NCBI RefSeq assembly: GCF_047663525.1
Contig: NC_092612.1
Location: forward strand, 2,389,501-2,453,500
Direction: 5' to 3'
From: Anas platyrhynchos
Taxonomy: Eukaryota > Chordata > Aves > Anseriformes > Anatidae
DNA: 64,000 nt
Position numbers and translations under genes: made by a program. The notes beneath the pieces were generated by a model that saw only the letters and a program-made list of their open reading frames with translations, did not search any database and was not told the origin of the DNA. Shown one piece after another: positions 1 through 10,917 of this stretch (the stretch's first letter is position 1; every line of letters begins with the position of its first letter).

Positions 1-867
1 CTTCATTCCCTAAGTGTCTTCTGATTGTGTGATCCTGGCTCTGCACAGTGGTCTTTCTTTGAGACTGTTCCTGTGAGGGAAATCAAGAAGAGCAGCGGGG
101 CAGCACGTTGGTCAGTGGTGGGGGCTCAGGAGAACATGCATCACCCATAATTGTCAAGGCAGGGGAAGGGAAAAATGGCATTTCTGCCCGTCCACACAAC
201 TCCCCAGGCTCCATTGCAAGGGCCGCCAGCCAACCACTGGGTGCTGCCTCACATAGCATCCCATGCATGCTGGGTGAGGGCAGAGTGGTGGGAGGCAGCA
301 GGCGTGTCTCCTCACGGCTGTTATGGCCCGGTGTTCTGGGGGCCTGGCCATGCAGATTGCTTTGTGTGCTGGTGTGTGAGGAAGGGCAGCCAAGGCCTGG
401 CAGCATGTCTGCAGCATGGAGCTGTGTGGAGCACTGCTGTCCTACTTGGCCAGAGCTGTGTCCATCAGCTACAGGTAGGCAAGCTGTGTATCCAGGGAAG
501 AGCTTCTGGCCCAGTGGTGGGGAAAAGCTTGCCAGTGCTCCATCGAGATGTGGGAGGAAACGGAGGGAAACTGGAGGGGGTGGAGTAAAGGCTGGTGGGG
601 GGCCCTCAGCCTCTTTTGGATGCCCCATGGCCTCTGCAGTAGCTCCAACCAGGCCTTTTCCTCTGGGGAGCCTGTGGCAACTCTCTTTTAAGAGCTGTGC
701 TGCCTGGGGTAGGGCGTGGAGGTGAGGGAATGGCTGCAGGACCTCTGAGAATGCCCTGGGTGGCAACTGGTAGGATTGGACCCAGAAAGATGGTGCGTCC
801 ATATGGCAAGTGGGGAGAACAGGAAGTGTCAAGGAAAAACTCTGCTCAAGAATGTGGTATAACAGTT
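1..867. other. Tail-to-tail spacer 0 (partial)
   Basis: The window opens inside a spacer that matches 4527-5391 of the next unit, so the part carrying a class-B or class-E neighbour is cut off to the left. The visible part is the class-A gene's downstream flank, with 'forward' polarity (B/E side on the left). No protein gene is supported: the long frames here are broken in other copies of the spacer. The position implies that the array continues beyond the window. Confidence 0.75.
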
Positions 868-1189
868 TTTATTACTGCTGTAGGGGATTGTAGGGAATCA
901 GGGAGACGGCAGGAAGGCAGTCCCTGTCTCCTTGCAGAAGGTAGAGCGGTACTGAGAAACAGCCGTGCCACAGGAGGCGTCCGTTCCTTGGCTGCATCGT
1001 CATGGGGCAGCAAGTCCTGAAGCAAAGCTCAAACAAGGAGGAGAAGGACAGAGGGTCCCATGCAGGCACAAGACCTCCAAGCTCTGGAAACCAGTGACAC
1101 CGAAGGGGAGCTCTTTGTGATGTCATGTCAGGATGTTCCACGGCAGCTGAGGAGATCTCCTTCGTCAGGGGCAGGAGCCAGACGTGGGC

Positions 1190-1570
1190 TTAGCAGGGCC
1201 CGCAGTTGCCACTGAGGTACCTGAGGCCCCGGCGCCAGCCACCGTATCCGCAGCTCCCAAAGGCTCCATAGCCCCCATAGCCGCCAAGGCCTCCATAACC
1301 CCCAAGGCCTCCATAACCCCCAAAGGCACCACGGCCTCCAAAAGTGCCGCCAAAGCCCCCTGCAACAGCCGGGACTCCTGCCGAGCCAACTACGGCGTGC
1401 TGAGGGAAGGAGCTGAGGATGGGTCCGGGCAAGGTGAGCACCGTGGCCGGGGGCTGGATCACCACGGTGGAGTCGGGGCACTGCCGCACGCAGGGCTCGT
1501 TGGCGCTGTCAGCCAGCGGGGTCGGGGCAGCCACCCCGCACACAGGGGCACACAGGCTGGAGCAGGACAT
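1190..1570 (-). CDS. K1, claw-type beta-keratin, 126 aa
   Basis: This is a short member of the family described under K2. It keeps the N-terminal Cys cluster, the 34-residue beta core and the Cys-Gly-Pro-Cys end, but lacks 18 residues (three hexapeptides, including the Leu-Leu-Gly-Ser motif) from the Gly-Tyr-Leu tail. It has Thr17 where most copies have Ala, and Leu before the final Arg-Tyr-Leu (Leu116). Upstream on the minus strand are the TATA box (1753-1759), exon 1 (about 1690-1729) and a 98-bp 5'-UTR intron (1592-1689). The poly(A) signal is at 868-873. The 3' flank is class A. It is divergent with K2. The ATG at 1570 is chosen because it follows the splice acceptor by 21 nt; an in-frame TTG upstream lies in the intron. 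Confidence 0.93.
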   Translation of the reverse strand: MSCSSLCAPVCGVAAPTPLADSANEPCVRQCPDSTVVIQPPATVLTLPGPILSSFPQHAVVGSAGVPAVAGGFGGTFGGRGAFGGYGGLGGYGGLGGYGGYGAFGSCGYGGWRRGLRYLSGNCGPC

Positions 1571-1759
1571 CTTCCACGTAGGCAAGGAGTACTGCAAAGG
1601 GCAGGCAGAGTTAGGCAAGGGTCTGGGGAGAGGCTGTATTGATGGAGGCAGGGAGAGAGCCCCGAGAAGCCTCCAAGAGCACGACTTACCCAGGTGATCT
1701 GTTCAGAGACAAGTGGAGGAAGCAGGATAGAGGGCTGCAAAGCCCTCAGCCCTTTTATA

Positions 1760-2727
1760 TCTGTCTCAGGGAGCCTGTGGAATCAGGCAGGACGTGGAAG
1801 CCTCAGATATTCATGCAATAAAGCTGACTACCCTTCATGACACACGTGGTGATGCGGGGGCTATTATATCTCTCCCCAGTGGGGGACACTGAGGCACAAA
1901 TGTGCCCTGGGGAACAGGAACGTGACAGGAGGAGTAGACCATGACGCGCACATACATGAAAGGCCAGCCACTGCTGAAGCTGATCTTATGACATGAATAA
2001 ATCCCAATGAATTCCTAATCCCCCAGGTTGATGGGGGTTCACCCTCAGTACCAACAAAACCAGAGCTCTTTACTTGGCCTTAGATGAATTGGCGAGCAAG
2101 GAGTAGCACATGTCCCACGGGGCAGGGAGAAGGGCAATGGTTAGGGATGCTCCTCAACTCCCACCCAAGTGCCCTTCTGCCCTTGCCTGTACAGGGTGAT
2201 GGTGAGTGTTTGGAATTTTCTGCAAGTGGGTGGGATGGCTTCATCTGTTTACCCAAACTTCTACCACCTCCGTTTACCACCCTGTGAAATGGAAGTAATG
2301 ACAGGTGTGCTGGCTGTGTACAGTGTAGCACAGTGCTTCTTCAGCAAAATACCTCTGACTCTTCCACAGAGACAAAGTTTGGGATTAGGAAGAAATCAGG
2401 GTTTATTGGTGTTGTGAGGTCAGCTTCAGCAGTTGGTGACTTTCACATAGTTGCATGTCACAGTCTGTCCCTCCCATCAACTCCTGTTCCTGTGGGCATG
2501 CTTTTGCCTCATTTTCCTTGGTGGGGAGGGATACAATTGCCCTGACTCCACGTTTGCCGTGATTTGTGCTGGCTTTATTACACGAAAATTTGAGGCTTGT
2601 AATTGCATGAATAACTGACGGATATAATTGCCCTGCATTTACATGCATGTCATGAAGGGTGTCAGCTTTATTGTATGAATATCTGGGGCTTCCACATCTG
2701 TTTCTAGCTACGGGCTCTCGTACGATG
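1760..2727. promoter_or_regulatory. Divergent promoter P1 (type alpha)
   Basis: This 968-bp interval lies between the opposed TATA boxes of K1 and K2. The outer 350-400 bp on each side are homologous in inverted orientation, for example the GGGGAGGGATA-type block and the (CA)CGTGTGTCATGA-like block. The centre is a single-copy asymmetric element containing CCTGTACAGGGTGATGGTGA at 2186-2205 on the plus strand. The same centre recurs in all 13 pairs, so it is a candidate shared enhancer or hinge. That role is inferred. Confidence 0.7.
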
Positions 2728-2734
2728 TATAAAA
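2728..2734 (+). promoter_or_regulatory. TATA box of K2 with adjacent dyad
   Basis: TATAAAA stands 189 bp before the ATG, the same distance in all of K1-K25. It is followed at 2740-2757 by a perfect 7-bp inverted repeat, GAGGGCT-ttgc-AGCCCTC, just before the expected transcription start (about 2758). The dyad is kept in all 25 array genes but not in K26. It may be a core-promoter element or a cap-proximal hairpin. Confidence 0.8.
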
Positions 2735-2916
2735 GGGCTGAGGGCTTTGCAGCCCTCTATCCTGCTACCTCCACTTGTCTCTAAACAGATCACCTGGGTA
2801 AGTCGTGCTCTTGGAGGCTTCTCGGGGCTCTCTCCCTGCCTCCATCAATACAGCCTCTCCCCAGACCCTTGCCTAACTCTGCCTGCCCTTTGCAGTACTC
2901 CTTGCCTACGTGGAAG

Positions 2917-3351
2917 ATGTCCTGCTCCAGCCTGTGTGCCCCTGTGTGCGGGGTGGCTGCCCCGGCCCCGCTGGCTGACAGCGCCAACGAGCCCTGCGTG
3001 CGGCAGTGCCCTGACTCCACCGTGGTGATCCAGCCCCCGGCCACGGTGCTCACCTTGCCCGGACCCATCCTCAGCTCCTTCCCTCAGCACGCCGTGGTCG
3101 GCTCGGCGGGAGTCCCGGCTGTTGCAGGGGGCTTTGGCGGCACTTTTGGAGGCCGTGGTGCCTTTGGGGGCTATGGAGGCCTTGGGGGTTATGGTGGCCT
3201 TTTGGGCTCTGGAGGCCTTGGGGGTTATGGAGGCCTTGGCGGCTATGGAGGCCTTGGCGGCTATGGGGGCTATGGAGCCTTTGGGAGCTGCGGATATGGC
3301 GGCTGGCGTCGCGGCCACAGGTACCTCAGTGGCAACTGTGGGCCCTGCTAA
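2917..3351 (+). CDS. K2, claw-type beta-keratin, 144 aa (reference copy)
   Basis: This is a corneous beta-protein, a structural protein that polymerises into 3-4 nm filaments in cornifying bird and reptile keratinocytes. Residues 1-27 hold Cys3, Cys7, Cys11 and Cys27. Residues 28-61 form the conserved beta-sheet core ([14 protein letters not shown] ... [11 protein letters not shown]). Residues 71-123 are Gly-rich hexapeptides of the type GLGGYG, with one LLGSGG interruption. The end carries Cys125, Cys141 and Cys144. The MSCSSLCAP start and the long Gly/Tyr/Leu tail match the claw subfamily better than the feather type (about 97 aa, no such tail). Exon 1 is about 2758-2797, intron 2798-2895 (GTAAGT...TTTGCAG), exon 2 from 2896, poly(A) signal 3684-3689. 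The 3' flank is class B. Residues used for comparison below are Ala17, Gly62, Thr76, Tyr86, Arg131 and His134. Confidence 0.95.
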   Translation: MSCSSLCAPVCGVAAPAPLADSANEPCVRQCPDSTVVIQPPATVLTLPGPILSSFPQHAVVGSAGVPAVAGGFGGTFGGRGAFGGYGGLGGYGGLLGSGGLGGYGGLGGYGGLGGYGGYGAFGSCGYGGWRRGHRYLSGNCGPC

Positions 3352-3683
3352 ACCCACCTCTGGCTCCAGCCTCTGACTAAAGAGAGCTCTGCAGCTGCAC
3401 TGGTATTTCCCAGCATGACAGCCGCAGGAATGGCTCCCCTTTGGTGTCACCTGTCTCTAGAGCTTGGAGGCCTCCTGCCTGCATGCGGCCCAATTCTGAC
3501 TTTTACCTGCCCCGATTGAGATTCTTTTCAGGACTTGCTGCCCCATGACAGGCAGCACAGTATCTTCCTCCTGTTCATGTAGCATGGTTGCTGGTTACCT
3601 CCTCTGTGCCTTTTCCAAGGACCTGATGGATGCCTCTGCCCAGGGGCTGCCCTTCTGTCAACTTCCTGCTCCCATGGACTTTT

Positions 3684-3689
3684 AATAAA
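3684..3689 (+). terminator. K2 polyadenylation signal
   Basis: AATAAA lies 333 nt after the stop and is followed within 25 nt by CACCACATTCTTGACC, a GT/T-rich context shared by the class-B and class-E copies. It sets the 3' UTR at about 350 nt. Confidence 0.75.
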
Positions 3690-5391
3690 AGCACTGTTGC
3701 ACCACATTCTTGACCCATGGTATTTCTTCATCGTTCTTCTTCCAGACTTCCCCCAAAACTCAGAGCCAGGGCAGTTGGGCTGCTGGCTGCATTCCTGCCT
3801 TTGCTACCGGGACCCTTGCTTCTGCACGTTAAGCTGAAGGAGGGGAGGTTTAGCTTGGACATCAGGAAGAGGTTCTTCTCCAAGAGGGTGGTCGCACACT
3901 GGAACAGGCTCCACAGTGAATTAGTCACTGCACCAAGCCTGTCTGAATTTATGAAGGAATTGGACTGTGCACTTAGGCACATGGTCTAACATTTTGGGAA
4001 GACCTGTGCGGTGTCAGGTTTTGGACTTGATGTTCCTTAAGGGTCCTTTCCAACTCGAGATATTCTATGATTCTATGATTCTTTGTGCAGCTGGGACAGG
4101 GCATTACGACTGAAGATCAGAGGCCCCAGTGGGTCTTGTAGAGGACAGGCCCCTGAACCTCCTCCCTTCTCTCACCGGGTAGAATGGCAATGAGTACCGA
4201 ATCCTATTGTGAAAACATGAAAAAGCAACAGCCATCTTGCACAGCCACCACAGCATGTTTGACCCCTTTATATTGCCTTTTCTATGGTCAGCCATGGAGG
4301 TCTGGGGAGACAGAGAGATGGCCACTGCATGGTCAGGGCTGCTGCCACCTGCTGACTGTGCCCACGTGCACAGCTGCAGGTGGTGGCACTGGGAAGGGGT
4401 GAAGGAGACACAACCAAGTCTGCCCCAGGTTCCCCTCACATCCATGTACCCATTGCAGCTATCCAGATCCAGGAAACACAAACGCCTTGAGTAGGCGGTG
4501 CGTGTCCGTACCCGCCTCATGTCCCTTCATTCCCTAAGTGTCTTCTGATTGTGTGATCCTGGCTCTGCACAGTGGTCTTTCTTTGAGACTGTTCCTGTGA
4601 GGGAAATCAAGAAGAGCAGCGGGGCAGCACGTTGGTCAGTGGTGGGGGCTCTGGAGAACACGCATCACCCGTAATTGTCAAGGCAGGGGAAGGGAAAAAT
4701 GGCATTTCTGCCCATCCACACAACTCCCCAGGCTCCATTGCAAGGGCCGCCAGCCAACCACTGGGTGCTGCCTCACATAGCATCCCATGCATGCTGGGTG
4801 AGGGCAGAGTGGTGGGAGGCAGCAGGCGTGTCTCCTCACGGCTGTTATGGCCCGGTGTTCTGGGGGCCTGGCCATGCAGATTGCTTTGTGTGCTGGTGTG
4901 TGAGGAAGGGCAGCCAAGACCTGACAGCATGTCTGCAGCATGGAGCTGTGTGGAGCACTGCTGTCCTACTTGGCCAGAGCTGTGTCCATCAGCTACAGGT
5001 AGGCAAGCTGTGTATCCAGGGAAGAGCTTCTGGCCCAGTGGTGGGGGAAAGCTTGCCAGTGCTCCATCGAGATGTGGGAGGAAACGGAGGGAAACTGGAG
5101 GGGGTGGAGTAAAGGCTGGTGGGGGGCCCTCAGCCTCTTTTGGATGTCCCATGGCCTCTGCAGTAGCTCCAACCAGGCCTTTTCCTCTGGGGAGCCTGTG
5201 GCAACTCTCTTTTAAGAGCTGTGCTGCCTGGGGTAGGGCGTGGAGGTGAGGGAATGGCTGCAGGACCTCTGAGAATGCCCTGGGTGGCAACTGGTAGGGT
5301 TGGATCCAGAAAGATGGTGCGTCCATATGGCAAGTGGGGAGAACAGGAAGTGTCAAGGAAAAACTCTGCTCAAGAATGTGGTATAACAGTT
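3690..5391. other. Spacer 1 (B to A, forward, 1,702 bp)
   Basis: This spacer separates the poly(A) signals of K2 and K3. From left to right it holds the class-B flank, a CR1 fragment (3818-4082), a conserved block (4237-4494) and the class-A flank. No gene is supported. The conserved block has CACGTG and CAGCTG E-box words, and on the minus strand a GGCAATATAAAG TATA-like word. Confidence 0.7.
3818..4082 (+). mobile_element. CR1 LINE fragment, copy 1
   Basis: This is the 3' terminal ~265 bp of a CR1 retrotransposon. It shows the GGTCCTTTCCAACTCGAGAT-type 3' end followed by the tail ATTCTATGATTCTATGATTCT (about 4062-4082). A remnant of the reverse-transcriptase C-terminus can be read as ...RKRFFSKRVVAHWNRLHSE. 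It is heavily 5'-truncated and has no clear target-site duplication, as is usual for CR1. The empty site is seen beside class-E genes (for example near 39950), where flanking words of the type 'TGCTACTGAGGTC' and 'TTTGGGCCGCTGGGG' are joined directly. Confidence 0.9.
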
Positions 5392-5714
5392 TTTATTACT
5401 GCTGTAGGGGATTGTAGGGAATCAGGGAGACGGCAGGAAGGCAGTCCCTGTCTCCTTGCAGAAGGTAGAGCGGTACTGAGAAACAGCCGTGCTACAGGAG
5501 GCGTCCATTCCTTGGCTACATCACCATGGGGCAGTGAGTCCTGAAGCAAAGCTCAAACAAGGAGGAGAAGGACAGAGGTGTCCCATGCAGGCACAAGACT
5601 TCTAAGCTCTGGAAACCAGTGACACCGAAGGGGAGCTCTTTGTGATGTCATGTCAGGATGTTCCAGGGCAGCTGAGGAGCTCTCCTTCATCAGGGGCAGG
5701 AGCCAGACGTGGGC

Positions 5715-6149
5715 TTAGCAGGGCCCGCAGTTGCCACTGAGGTACCTGAGGCCGCGGCGCCAGCCACCGTATCCGCAGCTCCCAAAGGCTCCATAGCCCC
5801 CATAGCCGCCAAGGCCTCCATAACCCCCAAGGCCTCCATAACCCCCAAGACCTCCAGAGCCCAAAAGGCCACCATAACCCCCAAGGCCTCCATAGCCACC
5901 AAAGGCACCACGGCCTCCAAAACTGCCACCAAAGCCCCCTGCAACAGCCGGGACTCCCGCCGAGCCGACCACGGCGTGCTGAGGGAAGGAGCTGAGGATG
6001 GGTCCGGGCAAGGTGAGCACCGTGGCCGGGGGCTGGATCACCACGGTGGAGTCGGGGCACTGCCGCACGCAGGGCTCGTTGGCGCTGTCAGCCAGCGGGG
6101 TCGGGGCAGCCACCCCGCACACAGGGGCACACAGGCTGGAGCAGGACAT
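5715..6149 (-). CDS. K3, claw-type beta-keratin, 144 aa
   Basis: Relative to K2 it has Thr17, Ser76 and Leu134. TATA 6332-6338; exon 1 about 6269-6308; 98-bp intron 6171-6268; poly(A) signal 5392-5397. The 3' flank is class A. It is divergent with K4. K3 and K4 are the second copy of the 4,579-bp tandem unit. Thr17 is shared only with K1, which marks K1 and K3 as close relatives despite the tail-length difference. Confidence 0.94.
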   Translation of the reverse strand: MSCSSLCAPVCGVAAPTPLADSANEPCVRQCPDSTVVIQPPATVLTLPGPILSSFPQHAVVGSAGVPAVAGGFGGSFGGRGAFGGYGGLGGYGGLLGSGGLGGYGGLGGYGGLGGYGGYGAFGSCGYGGWRRGLRYLSGNCGPC

Positions 6150-6338
6150 CTTCCACGTAGGCAAGGAGTACTGCAAAGGGCAGGCAGAGTTAGGCAAGGG
6201 TCTGGGGAGAGGCTGTATTGATGGAGGCAGGGAGAGAGCCCCGAGAAGCCTCCAAGAGCACGACTTACCCAGGTGATCTGTTCAGAGACAAGTGGAGGAA
6301 GCAGGATAGAGGGCTGCAAAGCCCTCAGCCCTTTTATA

Positions 6339-7306
6339 TCTGTCTCAGGGAGCCTGTGGAATCAGGCAGGACGTGGAAGCCTCAGATATTCATGCAATAA
6401 AGCTGACTACCCTTCATGACACACGTGGTGATGCGGGGGCTATTATATCTCTCCCCAGTGGGGGACACTGAGGCACAAATGTGCCCTGGGGAACAGGAAC
6501 GTGACAGGAGGAGTAGACCATGACGCGCACATACATGAAAGGCCAGCCACTGCTGAAGCTGATCTTATGACATGAATAAATCCCAATGAATTCCTAATCC
6601 CCCAGGCTGATGGGGGTTCACCCTCAGTACCAACAAAACCAGAGCTCTTTACTTGGCCTTAGATGAATTGGCGAGCAAGGAGTAGCACATGTCCCACGGG
6701 GCAGGGAGAAGGGCAATGGTTAGGGATGCTCCTCAACTCCCACCCAAGTGCCCTTCTGCCCTTGCCTGTACAGGGTGATGGTGAGTGTTTGGAATTTTCT
6801 GCAAGTGGGTGGGATGGCTTCATCTGTTTACCCAAACTTCTACCACCTCCGTTTACCACCCTGTGAAATGGAAGTAATGACAGGTGTGCTGGCTGTGTAC
6901 AGTGTAGCACAGTGCTTCTTCAGCAAAATACCTCTGACTCTTCCACAGAGACAAAGTTTGGGATTAGGAAGAAATCAGGGTTTATTGGTGTTGTGAGGTC
7001 AGCTTCAGCAGTTGGTGACTTTCACATAGTTGCATGTCACAGTCTGTCCCTCCCATCAACTCCTGTTCCTGTGGGCATGCTTTTGCCTCATTTTCCTTGG
7101 TGGGGAGGGATACAATTGCCCTGACTCCACGTTTGCCGTGATTTGTGCTGGCTTTATTACACGAAAATTTGAGGCTTGTAATTGCATGAATAACTGACGG
7201 ATATAATTGCCCTGCATTTACATGCATGTCATGAAGGGTGTCAGCTTTATTGTATGAATATCTGGGGCTTCCACATCTGTTTCTAGCTACGGGCTCTCGT
7301 ACGATG
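6339..7306. promoter_or_regulatory. Divergent promoter P2 (type alpha)
   Basis: This is a near-identical copy of P1 shifted by exactly 4,579 bp. The central conserved word is at 6765-6784, plus orientation. The opposed TATA boxes are at 6332-6338 (K3) and 7307-7313 (K4). Confidence 0.7.
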
Positions 7307-7495
7307 TATAAAAGGGCTGAGGGCTTTGCAGCCCTCTATCCTGCTACCTCCACTTGTCTCTAAACAGATCACCTGGGTAAGTCGTGCTCTTGGAGGCTTC
7401 TCGGGGCTCTCTCCCTGCCTCCATCAATACAGCCTCTCCCCAGACCCTTGCCTAACTCTGCCTGCCCTTTGCAGTACTCCTTGCCTACGTGGAAG

Positions 7496-7930
7496 ATGTC
7501 CTGCTCCAGCCTGTGTGCCCCTGTGTGCGGGGTGGCTGCCCCGGCCCCGCTGGCTGACAGCGCCAACGAGCCCTGCGTGCGGCAGTGCCCTGACTCCACC
7601 GTGGTGATCCAGCCCCCGGCCACGGTGCTCACCTTGCCCGGACCCATCCTCAGCTCCTTCCCTCAGCACGCCGTGGTCGGCTCGGCGGGAGTCCCGGCTG
7701 TTGCAGGGGGCTTTGGCGGCACTTTTGGAGGCCGTGGTGCCTTTGGGGGCTATGGAGGCCTTGGGGGTTATGGTGGCCTTTTGGGCTCTGGAGGCCTTGG
7801 GGGTTATGGAGGCCTTGGCGGCTATGGAGGCCTTGGCGGCTATGGGGGCTATGGAGCCTTTGGGAGCTGCGGATATGGCGGCTGGCGTCGCGGCCACAGG
7901 TACCTCAGTGGCAACTGTGGGCCCTGCTAA
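7496..7930 (+). CDS. K4, claw-type beta-keratin, 144 aa
   Basis: The protein is identical to K2. TATA 7307-7313; exon 1 about 7337-7376; intron 7377-7474; exon 2 from 7475; poly(A) signal 8263-8268. The 3' flank is class B with a CR1. Its stop codon marks the left edge of the aligned inverted block whose other arm ends at K17 (37402). The breakpoint of that inversion therefore falls within K4/K17, between promoter and 3' end: the promoters differ (alpha versus delta) while the flanks match. Confidence 0.95.
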   Translation: MSCSSLCAPVCGVAAPAPLADSANEPCVRQCPDSTVVIQPPATVLTLPGPILSSFPQHAVVGSAGVPAVAGGFGGTFGGRGAFGGYGGLGGYGGLLGSGGLGGYGGLGGYGGLGGYGGYGAFGSCGYGGWRRGHRYLSGNCGPC

Positions 7931-8268
7931 ACCCACCTCTGGCTCCAGCCTCTGACTAAAGAGAGCTCTGCAGCTGCACTGGTATTTCCCAGCATGACAG
8001 CCGCAGGAATGGCTCCCCTTTGGTGTCACCTGTCTCTAGAGCTTGGAGGCCTCCTGCCTGCATGCGGCCCAATTCTGACTTTTACCTGCCCCGATTGAGA
8101 TTCTTTTCAGGACTTGCTGCCCCATGACAGGCAGCACAGTATCTTCCTCCTGTTCATGTAGCATGGTTGCTGGTTACCTCCTCTGTGCCTTTTCCAAGGA
8201 CCTGATGGATGCCTCTGCCCAGGGGCTGCCCTTCTGTCAACTTCCTGCTCCCATGGACTTTTAATAAA

Positions 8269-9970
8269 AGCACTGTTGCACCACATTCTTGACCCATGGT
8301 ATTTCTTCATCGTTCTTCTTCCAGACTTCCCCCAAAACTCAGAGCCAGGGCAGTTGGGCTGCTGGCTGCATTCCTGCCTTTGCTACCGGGACCCTTGCTT
8401 CTGCACGTTAAGCTGAAGGAGGGGAGGTTTAGCTTGGACATCAGGAAGAGGTTCTTCTCCAAGAGGGTGGTCGCACACTGGAACAGGCTCCACAGTGAAT
8501 TAGTCACTGCACCAAGCCTGTCTGAATTTATGAAGGAATTGGACTGTGCACTTAGGCACATGGTCTAACATTTTGGGAAGACCTGTGCGGTGTCAGGTTT
8601 TGGACTTGATGTTCCTTAAGGGTCCTTTCCAACTCGAGATATTCTATGATTCTATGATTCTTTGTGCAGCTGGGACAGGGCATTACGACTGAAGATCAGA
8701 GGCCCCAGTGGGTCTTGTAGAGGACAGGCCCCTGAACCTCCTCCCTTCTCTCACCGGGTAGAATGGCAATGAGTACCGAATCCTATTGTGAAAACATGAA
8801 AAAGCAACAGCCATCTTGCACAGCCACCACAGCATGTTTGACCCCTTTATATTGCCTTTTCTATGGTCAGCCGTGGAGGTCTGGGGAGACAGAGAGATGG
8901 CCACTGCATGGTCAGGGCTGCTGCCACCTGCTGACTGTGCCCACGTGCACAGCTGCAGGTGGTGGCACTGGGAAGGGGTGAAGGAGACACAACCAAGTCT
9001 GCCCCAGGTTCCCCTCACATCCATGTACCCATTGCAGCTATCCAGATCCAGGAAACACAAACGCCTTGAGTAGGCGGTGCGTGTCCGTACCCGCCTCATG
9101 TCCCTTCATTCCCTAAGTGTCTTCTGATTGTGTGATCCTGGCTCTCCACAGTGGTCTTTCTTTGAGACTGTTCCTGTGAGGGAAATCAAGAAGAGCAGCG
9201 GGGCAGCACGTTGGTCAGTGGTGGGGGCTCTGGAGAACACGCATCACCCGTAATTGTCAAGGCAGGGGAAGGGAAAAATGGCATTTCTGCCCATCCACAC
9301 AACTCCCCAGGCTCCATTGCAAGGGCCGCCAGCCAACCACTGGGTGCTGCCTCACATAGCATCCCATGCATGCTGGGTGAGGGCAGAGTGGTGGGAGGCA
9401 GCAGGCGTGTCTCCTCACGGCTGTTATGGCCCGGTGTTCTGGGGGCCTGGCCATGCAGATTGCTTTGTGTGCTGGTGTGTGAGGAAGGGCAGCCAAGACC
9501 TGACAGCATGTCTGCAGCATGGAGCTGTGTGGAGCACTGCTGTCCTACTTGGCCAGAGCTGTGTCCATCAGCTACAGGTAGGCAAGCTGTGTATCCAGGG
9601 AAGAGCTTCTGGCCCAGTGGTGGGGGAAAGCTTGCCAGTGCTCCATCGAGATGTGGGAGGAAACGGAGGGAAACTGGAGGGGGTGGAGTAAAGGCTGGTG
9701 GGGGGCCCTCAGCCTCTTTTGGATGTCCCATGGCCTCTGCAGTAGCTCCAACCAGGCCTTTTCCTCTGGGGAGCCTGTGGCAACTCTCTTTTAAGAGCTG
9801 TGCTGCCTGGGGTAGGGCGTGGAGGTGAGGGAATGGCTGCAGGACCTCTGAGAATGCCCTGGGTGGCAACTGGTAGGGTTGGATCCAGAAAGATGGTGCG
9901 TCCATATGGCAAGTGGGGAGAACAGGAAGTGTCAAGGAAAAACTCTGCTCAAGAATGTGGTATAACAGTT
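8269..9970. other. Spacer 2 (B to A, forward, 1,702 bp)
   Basis: It is the same length as spacer 1 and differs by only a few substitutions over the first kilobase (for example A/G near 8873 and G/C near 9146). The conserved block is at 8816-9073. It contains CR1 copy 2 and no gene. Confidence 0.7.
8397..8661 (+). mobile_element. CR1 LINE fragment, copy 2
   Basis: It has the same insertion point, 5' truncation point and tail as copy 1, displaced by 4,579 bp. It was therefore copied with its host unit and is not an independent insertion. Confidence 0.9.
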
Positions 9971-10293
9971 TTTATTACTGCTGTAGGGGATTGTAGGGAA
10001 TCAGGGAGACGGCAGGAAGGCAGTCCCTGTCTCCTTGCAGAAGGTAGAGCGGTACTGAGAAACAGCCGTGCTACAGGAGGCGTCCATTCCTTGGCTACAT
10101 CACCATGGGGCAGTGAGTCCTGAAGCAAAGCTCAAACAAGGAGGAGAAGGACAGAGGTGTCCCATGCAGGCACAAGACTTCTAAGCTCTGGAAACCAGTG
10201 ACACCGAAGGGGAGCTCTTTGTGATGTCATGTCAGGATGTTCCAGGGCAGCTGAGGAGCTCTCCTTCATCAGGGGCAGGAGCCAGACGTGGGC

Positions 10294-10728
10294 TTAGCAG
10301 GGCCCGCAGTTGCCACTGAGGTACCTGAGGCCGCGGCGCCAGCCACCGTATCCGCAGCTCCCAAAGGCTCCATAGCCCCCATAGCCGCCAAGGCCTCCAT
10401 AACCCCCAAGGCCTCCATAACCCCCAAGACCTCCAGAGCCCAAAAGGCCACCATAACCCCCAAGGCCTCCATAGCCACCAAAGGCACCACGGCCTCCAAA
10501 ACTGCCACCAAAGCCCCCTGCAACAGCCGGGACTCCCGCCGAGCCGACCACGGCGTGCTGAGGGAAGGAGCTGAGGATGGGTCCGGGCAAGGTGAGCACC
10601 GTGGCCGGGGGCTGGATCACCACGGTGGAGTCGGGGCACTGCCGCACGCAGGGCTCGTTGGCGCTGTCAGCCAGCGGGGCCGGGGCAGCCACCCCGCACA
10701 CAGGGGCACACAGGCTGGAGCAGGACAT
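10294..10728 (-). CDS. K5, claw-type beta-keratin, 144 aa
   Basis: It has Ala17, Ser76 and Leu134; the protein is identical to K11 and K16. TATA 10911-10917; exon 1 about 10848-10887; intron 10750-10847; poly(A) signal 9971-9976. The 3' flank is class A. It is divergent with K6 through a different promoter type (beta) from K1 and K3, although the 3' flank is of the same class. Confidence 0.94.
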   Translation of the reverse strand: MSCSSLCAPVCGVAAPAPLADSANEPCVRQCPDSTVVIQPPATVLTLPGPILSSFPQHAVVGSAGVPAVAGGFGGSFGGRGAFGGYGGLGGYGGLLGSGGLGGYGGLGGYGGLGGYGGYGAFGSCGYGGWRRGLRYLSGNCGPC

Positions 10729-10917
10729 CTTCCACGTAGGCAAGGAGTACTGCAAAGGGCAGGCAGAGTTAGGCAAGGGTCTGGGGAGAGGCTGTATTGA
10801 TGGAGGCAGGGAGAGAGCCCCGAGAAGCCTCCAAGAGCACGACTTACCCAGGTGATCTGTTTAGAGACAAGTGGAGGAAGCAGGATAGCGGGCTGCAAAG
10901 CCCTCAGCCCTTTTATA

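Larger units (their letters stand above)
1190..10293. repeat. 4,579-bp tandem unit, two copies
   Basis: P1 to P2, spacer 1 to spacer 2, and K3 to K5 all repeat at an offset of exactly 4,579 bp. K1 and K3 are offset by 4,525, the 54-bp difference being the three missing hexapeptide codon sets of K1. Each unit holds one divergent gene pair plus a spacer with a CR1. Confidence 0.85.

Noticed and set aside
2869-2916. In-frame N-terminal extension of the keratin CDS by 16 codons from a TTG
   Set aside because: It crosses the splice acceptor (TTTGCAG ending at 2895) and starts in the intron. The ATG followed by Ser-Cys-Ser-Ser is the family's start.
3180-3290. Short regular repeats as a CRISPR-like array
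   Set aside because: The 18-bp periodicity is codon-level repetition of a Gly-rich protein tail in a vertebrate gene. There are no unique spacers and no cas genes.
2845-3450. 201-codon frame antisense to keratin genes (Ala/Lys/Pro-rich)
   Set aside because: It is a shadow of the Gly-Tyr-Leu codons. Its conservation follows from the sense CDS.
3818-4082. CR1 region as a protein gene (90-codon frame)
   Set aside because: It is the C-terminal remnant of a 5'-truncated LINE reverse transcriptase, not a host gene.
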